Translations under genes and position numbers: made by a program | Assembly (NCBI GenBank): GCA_028690665.1 | Contig: JAQVAV010000001.1 | Coordinates: forward strand, 310,001 to 374,000 | Direction: 5' to 3' | Length of the DNA: 64,000 nucleotides | DNA from: Paludibacter sp. | GTDB taxonomy: Bacteria > Bacteroidota > Bacteroidia > Bacteroidales > Paludibacteraceae | The notes under the pieces: generated by a model | Seen by the model: only the letters and a program-made list of their open reading frames with translations | What the model was told of the DNA's origin: nothing | Databases searched by the model: none | Part shown: positions 45,915-54,183 of the stretch, in pieces | Position numbering within the stretch: the first letter of the stretch is position 1 | How the letters are laid out: each line of letters opens with the position of its first letter

Positions 45915-48659
45915 ATGAAAAAGTTTCAACAGTCAGAACAAAACAAATCTCTTAAAGTAAAATCATTGTATTTAACAGTGATTTTAATCTTGTCTACCAC
46001 TTTTCTTTCAGCACAAAACGGTGTGATTAAAGGAAAAATTATCGATGCCAATACAAAAGAACCATTAATCGGTGCAGCCGCAATGATTAAAGGAACAACC
46101 ATTGGCAGTGCCTCAAATTTCGACGGCGACTATACGATTGAAAATGTAAAACCCGGGAAATATACAATAACCTCAAGTTATATTTCATACAAACCATTTA
46201 CAAAAGAAAATGTAGTAGTGACAGCCGGCAAAGAAACTATTGTTAACATAGAGTTGGATGCTGCAGGAATTGCGCTCAAAGAAGTGGAATTAGTTGCAAA
46301 ATCGAACCGGGAAAGCGAAAACATCCTGCTCATGCAGCAAAAACAATCGTTGATTGCAACCCAGGCAGTAGGCGCAAAAGAAATGTCGCGTAAAGGTATC
46401 AGCAATGCCGAAGCGGCTGTAGCACAAGTTTCGGGTGTGTCAAAACAGGAAGGTGTAAAAAACGTTTTTGTCCGTGGTCTGGGCGATCGTTACAATTTTA
46501 CGACATTAAACGGGCTGCCGATTCCTTCTGAAGATCCTGAATATAAAAACATTTCATTAGATTTTTTCGGCTCGGACATCATACAAAATATCGGGGTTAG
46601 CAAAGCATTTACAGCCAATGGCTGCTACAGTGATGCAGGCGGTGCTGTAATCGACATTTCGTCAAAAGAACTCGTAGGTGATAAGGAATTGGGTTTAGAC
46701 CTGTCCGGAGGCTACAATTCACAAAGTATCGGCGCTGATTTTTCTAAAATGGATGGCGTAAATTATTGGGGTATATCTACAAACACAGAACCGGACAAGC
46801 ATAAAACGGATTACGCATACGGAGACAATCTGAATCCCGACAAAATAAATATGCCTATGAACTATAGTTATGGTTTTTCGGCAGGAAAAAGTTTCAAAAC
46901 AGGAGAAAACAGAAATCCTCTATCATTTTATGTAGTCGGTTCATACAGTACAAGTGCATCATACACTCCGGAAAAAAGTACTGATGCAGCAAATGACGGA
47001 ACAGAATACGATTTAAAGAATGGTAACAAATCTTCTATAAACATTAATCAGTTGTTGTTAGGAAACTTAAACTACATAGTAAATAAGAAGCACCAGCTCT
47101 ACTATAATTTTATGCTTATTCATGACAATAATCAATATGTAGGGGATTATTATGTTACAAACAGCAGTGACTTTAACAATGACACAGGAAGTGGTTTTAT
47201 CAGGAGACAACAGTCAAATGATAATATAGTAATTGTCAACCAGCTGTTAGCTACTTTTAAATTGAATAACAAAAGCAAATTAGATGCAAGCTTGTCATAT
47301 AACAATGTAAAAGGCACTGAACCTGACAGACGCAGCGATGTACTGTTCCTACATTCAGATGATCAATATTTATTATATCCGAGTGAAGATGCTCATGTCA
47401 GAAATTATCAACAATTGATAGAAAACGATCTCAACGCTAAAGTTACCTACACCTACAAGTTAGCTGAAAAATTTAAAACCGATGCATCTGCATTAAGCAT
47501 GGGCTTTAACAGTCGTTACCTCACAGATAACTTTAATGCAACTCAATATTATTTCAATGTAGCAGGTTTTGTTCAAACAACTACCATTGAAAATTTAAAC
47601 TTAGACAACTGGCTGAATCAGGACAACTTAACTGCCGGCAAAATAACCCCAGGCGAACGTCCCAGCCATTATAATGTTACAAAAGCCATCAATAAGGGGT
47701 TTGCAAGCTTAGATTATCAGTTTTCAAAAAGTTTTTCAGGGAATATCGGCTTAAGCGCAGAACAGGTATATATTTATATTTATTATGATATTCATAGCGG
47801 AAGAGAAGCAAACGACGATAATACTTTAACTCCTTTTTATGTTCTCCCATATTTAAATCTAAAGTATAATTTAGACGATAAAAACGCTTTACGATTTGGC
47901 TTAAGCAAAACATATACATTACCACAATCGAAAGAAATTTCACCATATCAATACATTGGTCTTACTGATTCATACGTCGGAAATCCGCACTTGAAACCTT
48001 CGGATAACTACAACGTAGATTTAAAATGGGATTATTATATTAGTCCTTCCGAGTTAATTTCACTCAACGGATTCTATAAATACATAAAAAAACCTATATC
48101 AAGAATTTATGAATTCAATGCAGCAGGTTATTATACTTACGACAACATCAGTGACCATGCAACCGTGGCAGGTATAGAACTGGAAGCCCGTAAAAATATC
48201 ATCAACCGGGTAAATACCGAAATTGAAAAATCAACCAAATTATCCGCAGGATTAAATGCTTCATACATTTATACAAATACCAGTGTCACTGTGAATAATG
48301 GCGAAAATTCCGGACTTGAAGGAGCAGCTCCTTATATTGTAAATTTCGATCTAACTTATGATTATTCTCACAAAAACAGCTCTTTCGTCAATTCACTTGT
48401 ACTGAATTATTTTAGTGACAGAATTTACTCAATCGGTGTTAATTTTATGAACACCATTGAAAAAGGAATACCAACTTTAAATTTCGTGTCGGAATATAAA
48501 ACCAACAAACACTTAAAATTTAAACTAAAAGCCAAAAACATATTGGATCCTACTTATACTCTCACAAGAGATGTAATAAACAGCGACAAATCCACAGTTT
48601 TGAGTTCCTATAAAAAAGGTATAGATGTTAGTTTAGGTATAAGCTACAATTTTTATTAA
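45915..48659 (+). CDS. Phosphate-regulated TonB-dependent receptor
   Basis: 914 residues from ATG 45915. Earlier in-frame starts (TTG 45885, ATG 45900) lie in or too near the -7 element ending at 45887. Signal peptide ending TFLSAQ, carboxypeptidase-regulatory-like domain (about 35-110; GVIKGKIIDANTKEPLIGAAA), plug (about 125-250; NAEAAVAQVSGVSKQEGV, VFVRGLGDRYNFTTLNGLPIP, GGAVIDISSKEL) and a long barrel ending VSLGISYNFY. Not SusC type; no SusD follows, but a beta-helix lipoprotein does. With a PHO box upstream it probably imports a phosphorus-containing compound released or held at the surface; the substrate is unknown. Confidence 0.88.
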   Translation: MKKFQQSEQNKSLKVKSLYLTVILILSTTFLSAQNGVIKGKIIDANTKEPLIGAAAMIKGTTIGSASNFDGDYTIENVKPGKYTITSSYISYKPFTKENVVVTAGKETIVNIELDAAGIALKEVELVAKSNRESENILLMQQKQSLIATQAVGAKEMSRKGISNAEAAVAQVSGVSKQEGVKNVFVRGLGDRYNFTTLNGLPIPSEDPEYKNISLDFFGSDIIQNIGVSKAFTANGCYSDAGGAVIDISSKELVGDKELGLDLSGGYNSQSIGADFSKMDGVNYWGISTNTEPDKHKTDYAYGDNLNPDKINMPMNYSYGFSAGKSFKTGENRNPLSFYVVGSYSTSASYTPEKSTDAANDGTEYDLKNGNKSSININQLLLGNLNYIVNKKHQLYYNFMLIHDNNQYVGDYYVTNSSDFNNDTGSGFIRRQQSNDNIVIVNQLLATFKLNNKSKLDASLSYNNVKGTEPDRRSDVLFLHSDDQYLLYPSEDAHVRNYQQLIENDLNAKVTYTYKLAEKFKTDASALSMGFNSRYLTDNFNATQYYFNVAGFVQTTTIENLNLDNWLNQDNLTAGKITPGERPSHYNVTKAINKGFASLDYQFSKSFSGNIGLSAEQVYIYIYYDIHSGREANDDNTLTPFYVLPYLNLKYNLDDKNALRFGLSKTYTLPQSKEISPYQYIGLTDSYVGNPHLKPSDNYNVDLKWDYYISPSELISLNGFYKYIKKPISRIYEFNAAGYYTYDNISDHATVAGIELEARKNIINRVNTEIEKSTKLSAGLNASYIYTNTSVTVNNGENSGLEGAAPYIVNFDLTYDYSHKNSSFVNSLVLNYFSDRIYSIGVNFMNTIEKGIPTLNFVSEYKTNKHLKFKLKAKNILDPTYTLTRDVINSDKSTVLSSYKKGIDVSLGISYNFY

Positions 48660-48700
48660 ACAGAAAATTAATATTCATCAATTAAATTACTATCAACAAA

Positions 48701-49936
48701 ATGAAAAAACAAATCTTTAATGTTATTGCAATGTTAGTAGTAGCATTTTCATTGACCATGGTTTCTTGTACAGACAACGGTAATGACACAAAAACAGGTG
48801 CTGCTGCACTTATCGAGCAAGGTATTCTTTACGGAGAACTTGATGGCACTGCTACTTTGGATGCCTCGGTAACTTATAAACTTACAGGTACACTTATTGT
48901 AAAAAGTGGAGCAATTCTTAACATTCCAGCCGGAACAAGAATCGAAGCTTCGGAAGGTTTCGGATCTTATATCATCGTTGCTCAGGGTGGTAAAATCAAC
49001 ATTAACGGTACTTCTGAAAAACCGGTTGTTATGACTGCGGATGACGAAGCAAATGCAAACTCAGGGTATTGGGGTGGATTGATCCTCAATGGTTACGCTA
49101 AAATTTCAAGCGCAAGCGCAAGCGAAGGCACAGCAACATCTAAATGCGAAATGAACGATAAATTTGTTTATGGAGGAAACGACGACACAGACAATTCAGG
49201 GACAATCACTTACCTGATGATTAAATATGCCGGGGCACGTTCGAGTGCAGAAGTTGAACACAATGGTCTGACTTTGGATGCCGTAGGTAGCGGAACAACT
49301 ATTGAAAACGTATATATCCTCGAAAGTGCCGACGACGGTGTTGAATGTTTCGGAGGTACTGTAGCACTGAAAAACTTCTTAGTTGTTAACGATGACGATG
49401 ATTGTTTTGACAATACTCAGGGTTACCGTGGAAGCTGGACTAACATGTACGGAATTTGGGAGAGCGGTTACACAAGTAGTGAATCAGATCCACGTGGTGT
49501 AGAATCTGATGGTAATCTCGATGGCAAAACTCCTAACGACATCAACCAGACAGACTTCACAATCACAAACATGACAATTGATCTGCAACTTGATTCTGTA
49601 AATTCTACGATAGACCAGTCTAAATTCATGCAGGATATTATCAAAATACGTCGCGGAGCCAAAGTTAACGTAAGCAATGCTCTTGTAAAAGGTGTTGGTT
49701 CTGCTCAGGATCTGATTGACATGACAGACTCAAAAGGCTTTGGAGATGTAAATTCAAGCATTAGTTTGACTAACAGCCTGACTTATCCTATCCTTGGAGT
49801 TGACGTAAGAACCTCAGGAAAATTGGCAGATGGAACAACACAAACATGGTCTTATCCGAATGTAACAGCAGCTGCTACCGGCAACACAGGCTGTGCTTCA
49901 AGTATATTTGCATGGACAGGATACACTGGTTTTTAA
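48701..49936 (+). CDS. Beta-helix lipoprotein partner of the receptor
   Basis: 411 residues. Lipobox MVSC (Cys23), then repeated short strand blocks typical of a right-handed parallel beta-helix: LDASVTYKLTGTLIVKSGAI, GTTIENVYILESADDGVECF, ALKNFLVVNDDDDCFDN, NDINQTDFTITNMTIDLQLD. No catalytic motif of polysaccharide lyases or pectinases is visible. Similar proteins sit next to TonB receptors in phosphate-related loci of this phylum, from memory, sometimes mislabelled multidrug transporters. 41 bp after the receptor, so same operon; likely an accessory ligand-binding or capture protein at the outer membrane. Confidence 0.75.
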   Translation: MKKQIFNVIAMLVVAFSLTMVSCTDNGNDTKTGAAALIEQGILYGELDGTATLDASVTYKLTGTLIVKSGAILNIPAGTRIEASEGFGSYIIVAQGGKININGTSEKPVVMTADDEANANSGYWGGLILNGYAKISSASASEGTATSKCEMNDKFVYGGNDDTDNSGTITYLMIKYAGARSSAEVEHNGLTLDAVGSGTTIENVYILESADDGVECFGGTVALKNFLVVNDDDDCFDNTQGYRGSWTNMYGIWESGYTSSESDPRGVESDGNLDGKTPNDINQTDFTITNMTIDLQLDSVNSTIDQSKFMQDIIKIRRGAKVNVSNALVKGVGSAQDLIDMTDSKGFGDVNSSISLTNSLTYPILGVDVRTSGKLADGTTQTWSYPNVTAAATGNTGCASSIFAWTGYTGF

Positions 49937-49976
49937 TGAATTCTCTCATTTTGACCATTCTACATAAATAAACATA

Positions 49977-50016
49977 TAAGAGGCATTTCAGCTGTTTGAA
50001 ATGCCTCTTATTAATT
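49977..50016 (+). terminator. Terminator (14-bp stem) of receptor operon
   Basis: TAAGAGGCATTTCA (49977-49990) pairs perfectly with TGAAATGCCTCTTA (49997-50010), 6-nt loop, then TTAATTC. Confidence 0.9.
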
Positions 50017-50115
50017 CATACATTGATATAAAACCCTGAATATACGGGCTTTGTAACACATATTAAATTTCAGTCCTATCTTGTCGGAAACGGTCAAAAG
50101 TGATAGTTATATTCT

Positions 50116-50123
50116 TATCTTTG
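50116..50123 (+). promoter_or_regulatory. -7 promoter element of YwqK-like gene
   Basis: TATCTTTG, 55 nt before the ATG at 50179. No 11-bp repeat ladder lies at the phosphate-island spacing; only a lone TGTAACA at 50052 upstream and a minus-strand-oriented pair (TGTAATA/TGTAAAA, 50141-50124) downstream of it. Confidence 0.4.
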
Positions 50124-50178
50124 TTTTACAAGCATATTACAAAGATATTTCATTCATGTTTCATTAAAATATTCAGCC

Positions 50179-50658
50179 ATGAAAAAAATCATATTACCCA
50201 TGCTGATGATAGTGTGGACACTATCATTTACAAATGCTCAAAATCAACAAAACACCATTACCCAGGTTGATGGAGTATATTTTACTGATGTTACTCAAAC
50301 TAAACTTTATACCGGCGAGTATAAAGAATTCTTTGAAAACGGGGCGCTTAAAGTTGAAATGAATATCAAGGAAGGAAAACCTGATGGAACTTATGTAATT
50401 TATTTCCAAAATGGGAAACCTCACGAAGTAAGATCGTATAAAAGCGGTGAATTTAATGGTGTATGGCGTACTTATAACGAATCCGGTCTTTTAGTAGCCG
50501 AGGCAGAATACCATAACAACAAAAAACACGGTACCTGGCATGTATGGGACGACTCCGGAATTATGCGCTACGAAATGCAATACAACAATGGCAAAAAAAC
50601 CGGCACATGGTACATGTGGGACGAAAAAGGAAAACTGATTTCCGAAAAGAAATTCTGA
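50179..50658 (+). CDS. Exported YwqK/MORN-like repeat protein
   Basis: 159 residues. Signal peptide MKKIILPMLMIVWTLSFTNA with Gln+1, then tandem units of about 22 residues with 'G.W..Y...G' spacing: LYTGEYKEFFENGALKVEMN, GTYVIYFQNGKPHEVRSY, GVWRTYNESGLLVAEAEY, GTWHVWDDSGIMRYEMQY, GTWYMWDEKGKLISE. This is the YwqK 'toxin-antitoxin antitoxin' repeat family, related to MORN repeats; the antitoxin label is dubious for an exported protein and no toxin is adjacent. It stands inside the phosphate island, so a surface role under phosphate stress is possible. Confidence 0.75.
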   Translation: MKKIILPMLMIVWTLSFTNAQNQQNTITQVDGVYFTDVTQTKLYTGEYKEFFENGALKVEMNIKEGKPDGTYVIYFQNGKPHEVRSYKSGEFNGVWRTYNESGLLVAEAEYHNNKKHGTWHVWDDSGIMRYEMQYNNGKKTGTWYMWDEKGKLISEKKF

Positions 50659-50753
50659 AACCCAAAAGAACCAAGCCATAAGATAAAACGTTACTTCTCA
50701 GTTGAACTTTATGAACGAATAAACCAAACAACATTTACGCTACCAACAGCACG

Positions 50754-50821
50754 TGTAACACCTTCTTAATATCAATGTATATTGTTTGTAATATATTTGT
50801 AATGCACTGTGAGTTACTTTG
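50754..50821 (+). promoter_or_regulatory. Predicted five-repeat PHO box for small exported protein
   Basis: In-phase heptamers every 11 bp: TGTAACA (50754), CTTAATA (50765), TGTATAT (50776), TGTAATA (50787), TGTAATG (50798-50804). Thirteen bases later is TTTG (50818-50821) in TTACTTTG. Longest repeat ladder of the island. Confidence 0.65.
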
Positions 50822-50863
50822 CAACGTAATTTAAAAGCAAATAAAAAACTAATAATATAAAGT

Positions 50864-51211
50864 ATGAAAAAAGTATTGTTCATTTCGTTGGTTGTGATGT
50901 TGGCATTTGTATCGAATGTTTCAGCTAAAGAAACTGCTAATGCCGAAGCTAAAGCTGCTGTAATTAACACCACTTCACAGGTAATTAAAGGTATTGTTTC
51001 CGACAAACTGACAAATGAAAGTCTGGCCGGGGCAAAAATTACTCTTAACGGACAAAAAATTTATTCGGATCTTGATGGTAACTTCGAACTTCCCAAAACA
51101 GATTTACAGAAATTCCAGCTTAAAATAAGCATGATTTCTTATGAAGATTTATTGGTAAATGTAGATTTGCAGAAAACGAAAAAACTCGAAATTAAATTAT
51201 CGCAGCGGTAA
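50864..51211 (+). CDS. Small exported carboxypeptidase-regulatory-like protein
   Basis: 115 residues. Signal peptide (MKKVLFISLVVMLAFVSNVSA), an Ala/Glu-rich spacer, then one carboxypeptidase-regulatory-like beta-sandwich (about 42-112; IKGIVSDKLTNESLAGAKITLNG, YSDLDGNFELPK). This is the same kind of domain that begins the nearby TonB receptor, but here it stands alone, with no barrel or enzyme. It has the longest PHO-box ladder in the window and its own terminator, so it is expected to be strongly phosphate-controlled. Function unknown; a decoy or partner for receptor N-termini or TonB is a speculation. Confidence 0.75.
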   Translation: MKKVLFISLVVMLAFVSNVSAKETANAEAKAAVINTTSQVIKGIVSDKLTNESLAGAKITLNGQKIYSDLDGNFELPKTDLQKFQLKISMISYEDLLVNVDLQKTKKLEIKLSQR

Positions 51212-51240
51212 AATAAGAATCTGTTTATAAAATATCAGGT

Positions 51241-51278
51241 GGGGAGACAAATCGAAAAGATAGGTCTCCCCTCTTTCC
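51241..51278 (+). terminator. Terminator of small exported protein gene
   Basis: GGGGAGAC (51241-51248) pairs with GTCTCCCC (51264-51271), then TCTTTCC. Confidence 0.7.
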
Positions 51279-51291
51279 GTTATAATCAGAT

Positions 51292-51337
51292 TGTAATACT
51301 TATGATTTAATGCCGTAATAGTGTTTGACTTATTTTA
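51292..51337 (+). promoter_or_regulatory. Predicted PHO box for receiver-only gene
   Basis: TGTAATA (51292), TGATTTA (51303) and CGTAATA (51314-51320) at an 11-bp period; 13 bases later TTTA (51334-51337) replaces TTTG. Weaker than its neighbours but in the same geometry. Confidence 0.45.
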
Positions 51338-51374
51338 CACTATAAAAATTTGAACACATAATTAACGACCACCC

Positions 51375-51782
51375 ATGAAAAACAAACGAATTTTGATTAT
51401 TAATTTCACAGAGGGATACCGGCAAATCAGGTTGGCTCTGGAAGAAGAAGGTTATATTGTAGATATCCTCTGTCCCTCAGACATCCATATTGAAATAAAT
51501 CCTAACAATTACTGCATTCTGTTTCTGATTGTTGTCGAAGGAGATATGGCAGTTTTCAAAATGGCAAGAGCCATCAGAAATTCAGGTTCGTATCAAAACA
51601 TGCCTATTATTTTCCTGTCGGACAGCAACAATGAGACAAACCGTTTAACGGCTTTCAGCGCTGGCGCCGACGATTATATCAGCAAACCTTTTTATCCCCG
51701 CGAAATAGTCGCACGAACCCAGGTTATGCTTAAACGGATTCAACTGCCGGAGAACACAACGAACAAGCCGACAGCCTTATAA
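51375..51782 (+). CDS. PhoB-like stand-alone pseudo-receiver (no phospho-acceptor Asp)
   Basis: 135 residues, only a CheY-like receiver. It is clearly a relative of the PhoB receiver at 61.8 kb: [30 protein letters not shown] aligns with [30 protein letters not shown] in PhoB. But the acidic pair of PhoB (Asp10-Asp11) is Asn10-Phe11 here, and the phospho-acceptor (PhoB Asp53 in LLDVMMG) is Ile52 in FLIVVEG, while the Lys of ISKP is kept. It should not be phosphorylated. No DNA-binding domain, and the frame ends cleanly with no downstream remnant, so it is not a truncated pseudogene by appearance. Possible role: dimerise with PhoB, bind PhoR, or take a signal other than phosphate. Confidence 0.8.
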   Translation: [135 protein letters not shown]

Positions 51783-51808
51783 AGCCCAGCTTGTTTATAC
51801 GTCTCCCA

Positions 51809-51846
51809 TAAAAAATAAGGGATTTGTATCACACAAAACCCTTATT
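51809..51846 (-). terminator. Terminator of plcP-like/glycosyltransferase operon
   Basis: AATAAGGG (51814-51821) pairs with CCCTTATT (51839-51846). On the minus strand the stem is followed by a T run (complement of A tract at 51810-51815). Confidence 0.7.
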
Positions 51847-51871
51847 CAAAAAAACAAACAAAGAACAGATT

Positions 51872-52975
51872 TCAGAACGACAATTGGAATCCGGCACTCA
51901 ACTCCGGCAAATAACACAATTCAGTAAGGAAAAATTCATTCGCCAGCAAAACCCATTGACGAAAACTTTCTGATTTTTTATATTGAGGTAAAAAATTCAA
52001 TAACTTATCAAGCTCAAAAGTATCAGCAGAAATTCCTGCTCCCGAGCGCATAGCATCCATTACATTACATTCCTGTTCAATATGCGTTGGCACCATCAGT
52101 ACCGGCTTTTGTAAATACATGGCTTCGCATACCGATTCGAAGCCTCCGGTTGTAGCATAAGCCCTGCTGCCAGCCATATATTTCAAAAACAGAGTATCAT
52201 CCAATGTATGCAATGTCAGTTTCTCCGGAAAATGAGTAACCGGGTCTACACCTTTTTTATCCCAAAAAAAATGTAAAGATTGTTTTGGATTATTACTACT
52301 CCAAAGAGCTAAATCCTCGACATAGCCACTGTTAAGCATATAGCCATGAATATAATTTCCTGTTTCAGATTCCGATTTCAACACCTCCGGTCTCAAAAGA
52401 GGCGGAACTATTACAATATTATTCTCAAATAGCCAGATATCCCGGCGAAAGGATAATGCCAGGATTTTATAGGAATTTAATGCGGTCAGTCTCGAGTAAA
52501 AATTCAACATTCGGAACTGCCACTTTTTCTTTCCGGTATATTCAAAGTTTGAAGTCAGAAAATAGTACTGATGAGCTATATTCATCATTAGCGCCTTAGG
52601 ATGAAACAAACCGTACGTAATTCCACACAATAACTCGTAAAAATTCACCACAATATCCGGTTTCGTACGATTAATCGTATTTTGAATTTTCATCATACTA
52701 TCAATATAAGCCGGCAACATCATTGCATTGTATAACACACTTACAAGCAGAGGAGATCGCTTATTTTTAGGTGTCGGCATAAAATTGGGACTCAGGTAAC
52801 GAATGACTTCAGCATTGATTTTTTCATCAAAAAATGCAGGTAACCTACGCTTAGCACTACTGCCAACCATAACTGCTACCACTTCGTGCCCGTTTGTTTC
52901 GAGTAAGGATTTCAGACTAAGCGCCTGCGTTAAGTGGCCACGTCCTTCACCCTGAATTATAAAAAGATATTTCAT
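51872..52975 (-). CDS. Glycosyltransferase (GT28/UGT-like), probable glycolipid synthase
   Basis: 367 residues, GT-B fold. The N-terminal GEGRGHLTQALSLKSLLETNGHEV is the MurG/diacylglycerol glucosyltransferase-like glycine-rich loop; the C-terminal donor half has FLKYMAGSRAYATTGGFESVCEAMYLQKPVLMVP. No signal peptide; probably on the inner membrane face. Its start overlaps the stop of the upstream phosphoesterase gene (TAATG), so the two are translated together. In several phyla a PlcP phosphodiesterase is paired with a glycosyltransferase that turns diacylglycerol into glycolipid under phosphate starvation; placing this gene in that role rests on the pairing and context. An alternative is cell-surface glycan synthesis. 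Confidence 0.75.
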   Translation of the reverse strand: MKYLFIIQGEGRGHLTQALSLKSLLETNGHEVVAVMVGSSAKRRLPAFFDEKINAEVIRYLSPNFMPTPKNKRSPLLVSVLYNAMMLPAYIDSMMKIQNTINRTKPDIVVNFYELLCGITYGLFHPKALMMNIAHQYYFLTSNFEYTGKKKWQFRMLNFYSRLTALNSYKILALSFRRDIWLFENNIVIVPPLLRPEVLKSESETGNYIHGYMLNSGYVEDLALWSSNNPKQSLHFFWDKKGVDPVTHFPEKLTLHTLDDTLFLKYMAGSRAYATTGGFESVCEAMYLQKPVLMVPTHIEQECNVMDAMRSGAGISADTFELDKLLNFLPQYKKSESFRQWVLLANEFFLTELCYLPELSAGFQLSF

Positions 52976-53829
52976 TATTTAAATGCGAGCTTGGAGAAAA
53001 AAATCTGAAAATTAGAAGACAGTACCATCTTTACGGATTTCCGCTCCGGTTGATGAATTTTGATTACTTCCTGCACCTGAGGTATAGAATTTTCGGTGTG
53101 CAGATAAACTTCCCATGTTCCGTCTTCATGTTCCAGCAAAGCCGACATTGTTTCAACCCAATCACCGGAATTCAGATAATGAACTCCATCTATCATGCGA
53201 TCGGCAGGCTGATGAATATGCCCACAAATAATACCATCGGCATGACGAACTTTGGCCAGTTCAACCAGCTCTTTTTCAAAATCGGAAATATACGAAACAG
53301 CTGATTTCACTTTATGCTTAATGCTTTGCGAAAGTGAATAATATGGCAAACCTTTTTTGGCCCGGCGGTTATTATAATGCCTGTTTAGCCAAAGCAAAAA
53401 TGAATAACCAATATCACCAAGCTTAGCTAACCAAACCATTTTTGAAGTAATATTATCAAATACATCTCCATGCGTAACGTAATACCTTTTGCCATTACGT
53501 TCGTGCATATATTCATTTAATATAGAAATATTAAAAAACGAAAACGGAGCAATCTGGTCGATAAAATCATCATGGTTTCCACGAACATAAATAACTTTCG
53601 TGTGATAATTTTCCATCATTTTCATAATAATTTTAAACAATTCGGTATGTTCGTTTTTCCATTTGCCACCTTTACTCAAATGCCAGCCATCAATTATATC
53701 TCCATTCAGAATAAGCGTATTGCAATTCACATTTCGTAAAAAAGACGACAGCTCAGCAGCTTTCGAATGTTCGGTTCCGAGATGTACATCGGAAATAACA
53801 ATCGTTGGATAAAATTTTTGTTTCATCAT
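52975..53829 (-). CDS. PlcP-like metallophosphoesterase (LpxH superfamily)
   Basis: 284 residues from ATG 53829 or 53826; an upstream in-frame start at 53889 is rejected because it lies in the predicted promoter. Calcineurin-like metal motifs: ISDVHLG, NGDIIDGWHL, RGNHDD, THGDVFD, CGHIHQPA. GDIIDGW followed by a Trp/His-rich stretch, SLSQSIKHKVKSAVSYISDFE, and the end NSGDWVETMSALLEHEDG are much closer to Pho-controlled phospholipase C PlcP (Sinorhizobium, marine Bacteroidota) than to LpxH proper. PlcP cuts phospholipid head groups to give diacylglycerol and save phosphate. An alternative is UDP-diacylglucosamine diphosphatase. Coupled to the following glycosyltransferase. Confidence 0.75.
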   Translation of the reverse strand: MMKQKFYPTIVISDVHLGTEHSKAAELSSFLRNVNCNTLILNGDIIDGWHLSKGGKWKNEHTELFKIIMKMMENYHTKVIYVRGNHDDFIDQIAPFSFFNISILNEYMHERNGKRYYVTHGDVFDNITSKMVWLAKLGDIGYSFLLWLNRHYNNRRAKKGLPYYSLSQSIKHKVKSAVSYISDFEKELVELAKVRHADGIICGHIHQPADRMIDGVHYLNSGDWVETMSALLEHEDGTWEVYLHTENSIPQVQEVIKIHQPERKSVKMVLSSNFQIFFSKLAFK

Positions 53830-53849
53830 GTTTTTGTTTCTTATTGCTG

Positions 53850-53917
53850 CAAAGAAACATGCTACTTGTTGCCGGAATAAAACAGTCACATGAAAATAAT
53901 ATTACGATAGTAAAACA
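53850..53917 (-). promoter_or_regulatory. Possible degenerate PHO box for plcP-like operon
   Basis: Minus-strand heptamers at an 11-bp period: TGTTTTA (53917-53911), CGTAATA (53906-53900), TTTCATG (53895-53889), TGTTTTA (53884-53878), GGCAACA (53873-53867); then 13 bases to TTTG (53853-53850) in TTTCTTTG. Each copy matches only partly, so confidence is low, but the phase is the same as at the strong sites. Confidence 0.35.
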
Positions 53918-54183
53918 AACAAATAAAAACACTGACAATCAAAATCATACAAACACATCACAACTCCCGGGACGGCATAAAACACCTGCAAACATACTAT
54001 TTCGGAACTCAATTGACACAATCCGGGATAAATTGAGCCGGCTAGTTATTTAAAATAAAGTATGCTGCTATTTTATGATTATCTTTGAAAATATTAAGAA
54101 AAACCGTCATACATGTTTATCAACATATTCTTCGGCTAATATTCTGATAAATAAAAATTTTCGATTCTTTATAAAGTCCTACA

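Noticed and set aside
50052..50058. TGTAACA before the YwqK-like gene as a PHO box
   Set aside because: No second heptamer at 11 bp and no match to the 13-nt spacing from its -7 element.
51241..51278. Riboswitch-like element before the receiver gene
   Set aside because: A simple eight-pair stem behind the previous stop codon fits a terminator; no conserved riboswitch core was seen.
51375..51782. Truncated pseudogene of phoB
   Set aside because: The frame ends cleanly, no winged-helix remnant follows, the Lys-Pro motif is kept, and regulatory repeats precede it.
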